Assembly: GCA_934635545.1 (NCBI GenBank)
Contig: CAKTZN010000055.1
Location: 1-10,624, forward strand
From: an uncultured Oscillospiraceae bacterium
Lineage (GTDB): Bacteria; Bacillota; Clostridia; Oscillospirales; Oscillospiraceae
Reading direction: 5' to 3'
Length of the DNA: 10,624 bases
In this document: positions 5,943 to 10,624 of the stretch, piece by piece
Numbering within the stretch: position 1 is the stretch's first letter
How the letters are laid out: every line of letters starts with the position of its first letter
Position numbers and translations under genes: made by a program
The notes under the pieces: generated by a model
What the model was told of the DNA's origin: nothing
Database searches by the model: none
Seen by the model: only the letters and a program-made list of their open reading frames with translations

Positions 5943-5962
5943 CGGCGGAGGGCCCTCCGCCG
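5943..5962. repeat. Perfect 20-bp palindrome upstream of the SleC-like cassette
   Basis: The two 10-base halves (5943-5952, CGGCGGAGGG, and 5953-5962) are exact reverse complements with no spacer. It lies between the promoter candidate and the AGGAGG ribosome site (5968-5973). In RNA it would form a very GC-rich hairpin five bases before that site; on DNA it could be a protein-binding dyad. There is no U-tract, so it is not a terminator. Confidence 0.6.
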
Positions 5963-5981
5963 TTCACAGGAGGTCTTTCCA

Positions 5982-6368
5982 ATGGCGACACAGGAATTTT
6001 CCCTGCAGCAGTTGCAGCCCTTTCTGGAGGGCAATCCGGGACGCGGCACCCTGCGGGTGCAGGTATCCACGGCCCGCGGCGCCTTCCCGGTGAACCGGGC
6101 GGTGGTGGAGGTGGCCGTGATGCTGGGCGGCGCACGGGTGCTGCTGTACCGCAAGCGCACCGACAGCAGCGGCATCGCCGACGGCTTTACGCTGCCCGCC
6201 AAGCCCTTTTACGAGTCCCAGAGCCCCGGCACCGCCGGAGACAGCATGGCCAGCTATGTGGTGTCGGTGAGCCACCCCAGCTACGAGGCCGTCACCGACC
6301 TGCCCGCCGGGGTGTTCATCGGCACGAAAACCATCCTGCCGGTGGCGCTGACCCCGGTCACACAGTGA
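5982..6368 (+). CDS. Small transthyretin-like beta-sandwich protein (SleC N-terminal module homologue)
   Basis: A 128-residue protein dominated by beta-strands: GTLRVQVST (22-30), RAVVEVAVM (39-47), ARVLLYRKRTDSSGIADGF (51-69), SYVVSVSHPSYEAV and a closing TKTILPVALTP. The order of strand, conserved TDSSG turn, YVVSVSHPSYE and VFIGTKTILPV resembles carboxypeptidase-regulatory or transthyretin-like domains, and in particular the N-terminal pre/pro region of clostridial SleC as I recall it. It has no signal peptide or membrane segment. The frame is open upstream to about 5793, but that part crosses the antisense leuS leader. The ATG at 5982 has a perfect AGGAGG eight bases upstream. The stop at 6368 shares its last base with the ribosome site of the next gene, so translation is probably coupled. 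Its role as chaperone, inhibitor or partner of the downstream enzyme is inference. Confidence 0.85.
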   Translation: MATQEFSLQQLQPFLEGNPGRGTLRVQVSTARGAFPVNRAVVEVAVMLGGARVLLYRKRTDSSGIADGFTLPAKPFYESQSPGTAGDSMASYVVSVSHPSYEAVTDLPAGVFIGTKTILPVALTPVTQ

Positions 6369-6381
6369 GGAGGTCCGGCCC

Positions 6382-7725
6382 ATGCCTGTCTATCCGGTGG
6401 TCCCCACCTCCATCACCGTCCATCTGGGCCTGCCCGACAGCAGCGCCCCCAATGTGACGGTGCCCTTCACCAGCTACATCAAGAATGTGGCCTCTCACGA
6501 GCTGTACCCCACCTGGCCGGAGGCGGCGCTGCGGGCCAACATCATGGCCCAGATCTCCTTCGCCCTGAACCGGGTGTATACGGAGTTCTACCGCAGCCGG
6601 GGCTACGATTTCGACATCACCAGCACCACCCAGCGGGATCAGGCCTACGTCTCCGGCGGCAATGTGTTCGAGAACATCAGCCAGATCGTGGACGACATCT
6701 TCAACAACTACATCGTGCGGCAGGGCAGCGTGGAGCCGCTGTTCGCCGCCTTCTGCGACGGGGTGCGCACCCGGTGCAGCGGTCTGAGCCAATGGGGCAG
6801 CGTGGATCTGGCGGAGGCGGGGTACATCCCCTATGAGATCCTGCAGTACTACTACGGTGACGACATCAACATCGTGTTCGACGCGCCGGTAGCCGACAAC
6901 ATCCCCTCCTACCCCGGCCGCCCGCTGGAGCGGGGCTCCTACGGCCAGAGTGTCCGCACCATCCAGCAGCAGCTCAACCGCATCCACGAGAACTACCCCG
7001 GCATCCCGGTGATCTCTCCCGTGTCCAACGCCTTCGACCGGAACACGGAGGACGCGGTGCGGGAGTTCCAGCGGGTGTTCAATCTGGATGCCGACGGCAT
7101 CGTGGGCAAGGCCACCTGGTACAAGATCAAGGAGGTCTGGACGGGGGTGAAGCAGCTCAGTGAGCTGGCCAGCGAGGGGCTGACCCTGACGGAGGTGCAG
7201 CCCGCCTTTCCGGAGGTGCTGCGCTACGGCGACGAGGGCGTGGCCGTCACCACCGTGCAGTATTATCTGGCGTTCCTGGGCTACTTCCTGCCGGAGCTGC
7301 CACAGATCGCACTGACCGGCGTATTCGACGACGATACCCGTGACGCGGTGTACACCTTCCAGAACGCCTACGGCCTTCCCGTGGACGGCGTGGTGGGCCG
7401 TGACACCTGGAACCGGCTGCTGAGCGTATACGACCAGTTGCTCCGCGACCTGCCCCAGGACTATCAGAACTACATTGAACAGGTCTATCCCGGCCGGTTT
7501 CTGGTGCTGGGGGACGAGGGCCGGGCGGTGCGGCAGCTTCAGGAGAACATCCGCAAGATCGCGGCGCAGGATCCCGCCATCCCCACGGTGGAGGCCGACG
7601 GCGTGTTCGGCCCGGCCACCCAGCGGGCCGTGCTGGCTCTCCAGCGGCAGCTTGGCATCGACCAGAGCGGCGCGGTGGGGCCGGTGCTGTGGACGCGGGC
7701 GGCGGAGCTGGCCAGCGGGCTATAA
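6382..7725 (+). CDS. SleC-like spore cortex-lytic protein: SpoIID-type domain plus three peptidoglycan-binding repeats
   Basis: A 447-residue protein. Residues about 30-170 match the SpoIID/LytB fold: YIKNVASHELYPTWPEAALRA (31-51) parallels the SpoIID E-x-P-xxWP-x-EAL motif with catalytic-type E40. It is followed by YDFDITSTTQ (75-84) and GLSQWG...GYIPYEILQYYYG (134-159). Two Cys, C125 and C132, flank the loop before SQWG. Three PG_binding_1 repeats follow: about 182-250, 277-348 and 371-445, each with a GxxGxxVxxxQ start and a DGxVGxxTW or similar end. This is the mature-enzyme part of clostridial SleC, a lytic transglycosylase that degrades spore cortex at germination, but SleC as I remember it has fewer binding repeats and carries its pro-region in the same chain. 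No signal peptide is seen, which suits synthesis in the mother cell. AGGAGG (6368-6373) lies eight bases before the ATG. A strong terminator follows at once. Confidence 0.88.
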   Translation: MPVYPVVPTSITVHLGLPDSSAPNVTVPFTSYIKNVASHELYPTWPEAALRANIMAQISFALNRVYTEFYRSRGYDFDITSTTQRDQAYVSGGNVFENISQIVDDIFNNYIVRQGSVEPLFAAFCDGVRTRCSGLSQWGSVDLAEAGYIPYEILQYYYGDDINIVFDAPVADNIPSYPGRPLERGSYGQSVRTIQQQLNRIHENYPGIPVISPVSNAFDRNTEDAVREFQRVFNLDADGIVGKATWYKIKEVWTGVKQLSELASEGLTLTEVQPAFPEVLRYGDEGVAVTTVQYYLAFLGYFLPELPQIALTGVFDDDTRDAVYTFQNAYGLPVDGVVGRDTWNRLLSVYDQLLRDLPQDYQNYIEQVYPGRFLVLGDEGRAVRQLQENIRKIAAQDPAIPTVEADGVFGPATQRAVLALQRQLGIDQSGAVGPVLWTRAAELASGL

Positions 7726-7764
7726 AAAAGGAAGTCGAAAGCGTTGGCTTTCGACTTCCTTTTT
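7725..7764. terminator. Bidirectional terminator between the SleC-like gene and rsfS
   Basis: Two perfect 18-nt arms (7725-7742 and 7747-7764; core GGAAGTCGAAAGC) surround a GTTG loop. The arms begin in A5 and end in T5, so either strand gives a stem followed by a U-run. It starts at the stop codon of the plus-strand gene and lies three bases past the rsfS stop, serving both convergent units. Confidence 0.93.
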
Positions 7765-7767
7765 CTC

Positions 7768-8136
7768 TTATTCGTTGGGCGTTACCACGCCGGAGACATC
7801 CACGGGCTTGCCGTCCCGCCACAGGCGCTCCAGGCCGTAGAACTCACGGGCCTCGGCGTTAAAGACGTGCACGGCGATGCAGCCGTAGTCCAGCAGCACC
7901 CAGGTGCCGCCGCGATAGCCCTCGCGGTGCAGCGGCTGCTCACCGGCCTCCTCCAGCATCACCTTTTCCACGTTGTCCACCAGGGCGTTGATCTGGGTAT
8001 TGCTGGAACCGGTGGCGATGACAAAATAGTCCGCCAGGGTGGTCAGCTCACCGATCTCCAGCACCTGGATCTCCCGGCCCTTCTTATCGCTCAGCGCTTT
8101 GGCCGCCAGCAGGGCCATTTCCTTAGGCTCTTTCAT
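7768..8136 (-). CDS. rsfS: Ribosome silencing factor RsfS (Iojap family)
   Basis: A 122-residue protein with the complete RsfS signature: ADYFVIATGSSNTQ (35-48), HREGYRGGTWVLLDYG (70-85), then VHVFNAEAREFYGLERLW (89-106). It binds uL14 on the large subunit and blocks subunit joining when nutrients are short, lowering translation. It is the last gene of the rph-rdgB-yhbY-nadD/yqeK-rsfS unit. Its ATG overlaps the TGA of the preceding gene (ATGA, 8133-8136), and an AAGGAG lies inside that gene, so coupled translation is likely. The gene order matches Bacillus yqeI-J-K-L. Confidence 0.96.
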   Translation of the reverse strand: MKEPKEMALLAAKALSDKKGREIQVLEIGELTTLADYFVIATGSSNTQINALVDNVEKVMLEEAGEQPLHREGYRGGTWVLLDYGCIAVHVFNAEAREFYGLERLWRDGKPVDVSGVVTPNE

Positions 8137-9335
8137 ATGGTCACTCCTTTTCTGATCAGGTCGTCTCTCGCGTCCAATGTATCGTGGTGCACGGGATTGC
8201 CCATGCCCTCCATCTCCTCGATGGTCATGGTCAGGCCCAGCAGCAGCCCCCGGTCAAGGTCGTCATAGACCGCCTCCCGCAGGCGCACCACATCGGGATC
8301 GTTGGCAAACTCCCGGCTGGGCTCGATGTAATCGGCCAGATACACGATCTTCTCCAGCAGCTTCATGCCCGCCCGGCCGGTGGTGTGGTAGAGAATGGCC
8401 TCGTACACCTCGTCGTCCACGCCGTATACATGGCGGGCGATGGCCGCGCCGGTCTTGGCGTGCAGCAGCTTCAGTGCCTTCCGCTCCAGCGGGTCGAGGG
8501 AGATGCCGTACTGCTCACAAAGGGCCAGTTGCTCCGCCATGTCCAGCTTCTTGGTGCAGTCGTGGAGCAGTCCCGCCACGCGGGCCTTGGTCTCGTCCGC
8601 GCCGAAGCGCCGGGCAAGCTTCGCCGCCTCCTCCGCCGTGCCCAGCACATGGGGCATCCGCTTGGGCTTGAGATAGCTCATGGCGATGGGCCGCAGCTCC
8701 TCCACCGTCAGATGCTTCAGATCGGCGGCCGTACCGTACAGGTGCTCCCGCTGAACATAGCCCCACACGGCTTCCGGTACAAGGTCGCTCCCCTGCCCTG
8801 CCGCCAGCGCGGCGCGGACATCGGTGGAGGACAGCTCGATGAGCTCCGGATTGTCCAGCAGCATCACCTTGGCCTGGTACCGCCCCTCCAGCAGCGTTTT
8901 CTGCTGCTCCATGGCGGCACGGATGTCCTCGTCCACCCGGCTGAAGGCGCCGATATGGGCCAGTCCGCAGATGACCTCCGGCTCGTGCCAGGTGTGGAGG
9001 GACAGGAACATGTCCGACCCCATCAGCAGCCACAGCTCCGCATCGGGATACTGCTCATGCAGGGCCCGCAGGGTGTCGCTGGTATAGCTTTTGCCGGTGC
9101 GGCGCAGCTCGATGTCGCTGGCCTCGGCCACGCGGCCGATGGGCGCCGCCATCAGCGCCGCCATGTCGTACCGCTGCTGCGCCGTCACGCCGGACGGCAG
9201 CGGCTTATGGGGCGGCACGCTGTCCGGTACCAACAGCAGCTTATCCAGCCCAAGCTGGGCCGCGGCGGCACGGGCCATGGTCACATGGCCGTTGTGGGGC
9301 GGGTTGAAGGTCCCGCCGAATACGCCGATCCTCAT
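8133..9335 (-). CDS. nadD-yqeK: Fused NadD-YqeK: nicotinate-nucleotide adenylyltransferase plus HD-domain Ap4A hydrolase
   Basis: A single 400-residue chain. Residues 1 to about 202 are NadD: GGTFNPPHNGH with the nucleotidyltransferase HxGH at 14-17, the WLLMGSDMF region (102-110) and the LSSTDVR motif (168-174). This half makes nicotinate adenine dinucleotide in NAD synthesis. Residues about 206-400 are YqeK: H229 (PHVLGT), H258-D259 (LLHD), H292 (LLHAKTGA), H317 (YHTTG) and D335 (LADYIEP), the metal ligands of this HD family. Enzymes of that family hydrolyse Ap4A symmetrically to ADP. In Bacillus these are two adjacent genes; here there is no stop, frameshift or internal ribosome site evident at the join. 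Both ends overlap neighbours by ATGA. The start at 9335 lacks a strong ribosome site, fitting coupling to yhbY. Both active sites look intact. Confidence 0.95.
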   Translation of the reverse strand: MRIGVFGGTFNPPHNGHVTMARAAAAQLGLDKLLLVPDSVPPHKPLPSGVTAQQRYDMAALMAAPIGRVAEASDIELRRTGKSYTSDTLRALHEQYPDAELWLLMGSDMFLSLHTWHEPEVICGLAHIGAFSRVDEDIRAAMEQQKTLLEGRYQAKVMLLDNPELIELSSTDVRAALAAGQGSDLVPEAVWGYVQREHLYGTAADLKHLTVEELRPIAMSYLKPKRMPHVLGTAEEAAKLARRFGADETKARVAGLLHDCTKKLDMAEQLALCEQYGISLDPLERKALKLLHAKTGAAIARHVYGVDDEVYEAILYHTTGRAGMKLLEKIVYLADYIEPSREFANDPDVVRLREAVYDDLDRGLLLGLTMTIEEMEGMGNPVHHDTLDARDDLIRKGVTI

Positions 9336-9646
9336 GCCTGCTTCGCCTTTACCAGTTGGATCTTCCGCTTCTCCTTGTTGTGCTGATAGCGGTACAGCAC
9401 GAACTTGCTGCCGATGACCTGCACCACCTCGCTGCGGGTGGCCACGGCCAGCTCCTCCGCCGCCTCCCGGGCGGTGTACATGCTGTTCTCCAGCACCCGG
9501 CCCTTGATGAGCTCACGGGCCTCCAGGGCGTCGTTGGCCTGCTTCACCAGATTGTCGCCGATGCCGTCCTTGCCCACATGGAGGATGGTGTCCATGGTGG
9601 CGGCCATGCCCCGCAGTTGGGCGCGCTGCTTGCTTGTCAATTCCAT
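9332..9646 (-). CDS. yhbY: YhbY family RNA-binding protein (CRM domain)
   Basis: A 104-residue protein starting MELTSKQRAQLRGMAATMDTIL and holding the CRM-domain loop GKDG (25-28) within HVGKDGIGDNLV. LIKGRVLENS follows, then the AAEELAVATRSEVVQVIGSKFVLYR segment. This is the bacterial stand-alone CRM protein (YqeI in Bacillus), which associates with pre-50S particles and is thought to help ribosome assembly. The C-terminal tail (HNKEKRKIQLVKAKQA) is basic and fits RNA contact. A GGAG lies about 12 bases before the ATG at 9644-9646. Its start is one base past the rdgB stop, and its TGA overlaps the nadD-yqeK ATG. Confidence 0.95.
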   Translation of the reverse strand: MELTSKQRAQLRGMAATMDTILHVGKDGIGDNLVKQANDALEARELIKGRVLENSMYTAREAAEELAVATRSEVVQVIGSKFVLYRYQHNKEKRKIQLVKAKQA

Positions 9647-9647
9647 A

Positions 9648-10238
9648 TCAGTGCTTCTCCAAATATTCTTTCAATTCCGCGGCAAATACGCGCAGTGCAT
9701 TGCCCCGGTGGGATATCTCGTTTTTCTCCTCCGCCGTCAGTTGGGCAAAGGTGCGGCGCTTCTCCGGTAGGAAGAACACCGGATCATAGCCGAAGCCGTT
9801 CTCCCCTATGGGAGCGAAGGCGATGGTGCCATGGCAGTCGCCGTCCGCCGTCAGCACATCGCCGTTGGGAAACGCGCAGCAGATGGACGTGTGGAAATGG
9901 GCGGCACGGTTGGTGGCGCCCCGCATATTCTGCAGCAGCAGGGCGCAGCGGGCCGGGTCGCTGTCCAGATTGCCGTACCGGGCGGAGTAGATGCCCGGCG
10001 CGCCCTGGAGCCAGTCCACGCACAATCCGGAGTCGTCCCCGATGGCGGGCAAGCCGCTGGCTTCCATAACGGCCTTGGCCTTCAGCGCGGCGTTCTCGGC
10101 AAAGGTAGTGCCTGTCTCCTCCACGTCCAAAGCAAGACCCAGATCAGATTCCAGCACCACTTCCACGCCCAGTTGGGACAGGATCTCCTGCATCTCCTTC
10201 AATTTCCCACGGTTGTGGGAGGCCAATACAAATTTCAT
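9648..10238 (-). CDS. rdgB: RdgB/HAM1 family non-canonical purine NTP pyrophosphatase
   Basis: A 196-residue protein, the usual length for this family. It hydrolyses dITP, ITP and XTP to the monophosphates and so keeps deaminated purines out of DNA and RNA. Visible motifs are the N-terminal substrate loop LASHNRGKLKEM (5-16), FAENAALKA (46-54), the metal/base-binding DDSGL (68-72), GAPGIYSARYG just after it, GFGYDPVFF and the C-terminal SHRGNAL. The ATG (10236-10238) overlaps the rph stop as ATGA. Pairing of rph with rdgB is a common Firmicutes arrangement. Confidence 0.96.
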   Translation of the reverse strand: MKFVLASHNRGKLKEMQEILSQLGVEVVLESDLGLALDVEETGTTFAENAALKAKAVMEASGLPAIGDDSGLCVDWLQGAPGIYSARYGNLDSDPARCALLLQNMRGATNRAAHFHTSICCAFPNGDVLTADGDCHGTIAFAPIGENGFGYDPVFFLPEKRRTFAQLTAEEKNEISHRGNALRVFAAELKEYLEKH

Positions 10239-10624
10239 CGCAGAATATCCCCCAATACCTCTTTTTGCTTGGCGATCAGCTCACAGTTGCCCTTGGCGCA
10301 CAATGCCACCAGCTCCTGCTGCTCCGCTACGGTGAAGGCCCGGCCCTCGCCGGTGCCCTGGATCTCGATGATCTCGCCCTGCTCGTTCATGATGCAGTTC
10401 AGGTCCACCTGGGCGCGGCTGTCCTCGCTGTAGGGCAGATCCAGCACCGCCGTATCGTCCACGATACCGGCGCTGACGCCCGCCACATAGTGCTTGATGG
10501 GCATGCGGCTGATATAGCCCTCCTTCACCAGCCAGCGGCAGGCCAGGGCCAGGGCCACAAAGCCGCCGGTAACGCTGGCGGTACGGGTGCCGCCGTCGCC
10601 CTGCAGCACGTCGCAGTCGATGGT
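10235..10624 (-). CDS. rph: Ribonuclease PH, C-terminal part (5' end outside the window)
   Basis: The last 129 residues are visible, entering the window as TIDCDVLQGDGGTRTASVTGG. The DGGTRTAS motif, SAGIVDDTAVLDLPYSEDS with the catalytic-type aspartates, and VDLNCIMNEQGEIIEIQGTGEG are diagnostic for RNase PH. This phosphorolytic exonuclease trims tRNA 3' ends and structured RNAs. The chain continues without a stop to the window edge, so the real start and the operon promoter lie beyond 10624; the GTG near 10609 is only an internal codon. The stop overlaps the rdgB start by ATGA. Confidence 0.96.
   Translation of the reverse strand, partial: TIDCDVLQGDGGTRTASVTGGFVALALACRWLVKEGYISRMPIKHYVAGVSAGIVDDTAVLDLPYSEDSRAQVDLNCIMNEQGEIIEIQGTGEGRAFTVAEQQELVALCAKGNCELIAKQKEVLGDILR

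Noticed and set aside
5793..5981. Upstream extension of the 128-residue protein's reading frame
   Set aside because: It runs through the leuS T-box leader and promoter in antisense and lacks a ribosome site, whereas the ATG at 5982 has a perfect AGGAGG and begins the recognisable domain.
8184..9386. A 400-codon plus-strand open frame opposite nadD-yqeK
   Set aside because: Same artefact: His/Gly/Leu/Gln-rich translation, no ribosome site, no domain, and it covers a certain gene on the minus strand.

Overview
The window reads as a chromosomal segment of a GC-rich, spore-forming member of class Clostridia, probably Oscillospiraceae/Ruminococcaceae-like. The reasons are Firmicutes-type gene orders (yqeG, M24 peptidase and efp together; rph, rdgB, yhbY, nadD, yqeK and rsfS together), a T-box leader on leuS, strong AGGAGG ribosome sites, GC-rich codon use and a Clostridium SleC-like spore germination module. 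The genus cannot be fixed from this sequence. I see no insertion sequence, CRISPR array, tRNA, rRNA or prophage gene.

Layout, left to right. (1) On the minus strand, a YqeG-type HAD phosphatase (1306-1803), an M24 Xaa-Pro peptidase (212-1273) and the first 20 codons of efp (1-60). The HAD gene and efp each have a good promoter candidate, and the efp leader can fold in two mutually exclusive ways, one of which hides its ribosome site. (2) A lone plus-strand gene (1877-2611) for an unrecognised protein that looks like a degenerate GH18-type barrel, convergent with rpsU. (3) rpsU (2655-2840, minus), with a fully consensus promoter whose -35 box sits in a perfect inverted repeat, and a structured leader. 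(4) leuS (3027-5537, minus), with its own terminator and a complete T-box leader (5583-5854). (5) Divergent from leuS, a two-gene plus-strand cassette (5982-7725): a small transthyretin-like beta-sandwich protein, then a SpoIID-like lytic domain with three peptidoglycan-binding repeats. Together these correspond to the parts of SleC, the spore cortex-lytic enzyme. The upstream promoter candidate fits the sigma-K consensus of late mother-cell genes. (6) A perfect bidirectional terminator (7725-7764), then a tightly packed minus-strand operon: rph (partial), rdgB, yhbY, nadD-yqeK (fused into one protein) and rsfS. Three of its four junctions overlap by ATGA.

Most of the window is housekeeping: translation (efp, rpsU, leuS), ribosome assembly and silencing (yhbY, rsfS), RNA 3'-end processing (rph), nucleotide-pool cleaning (rdgB) and NAD synthesis with Ap4A removal (nadD-yqeK). 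I found no convincing wholly new multi-gene system. The points most worth a second look are the SleC-like activity split over two genes, the efp leader switch, and the operator-like dyad plus leader structure of rpsU.
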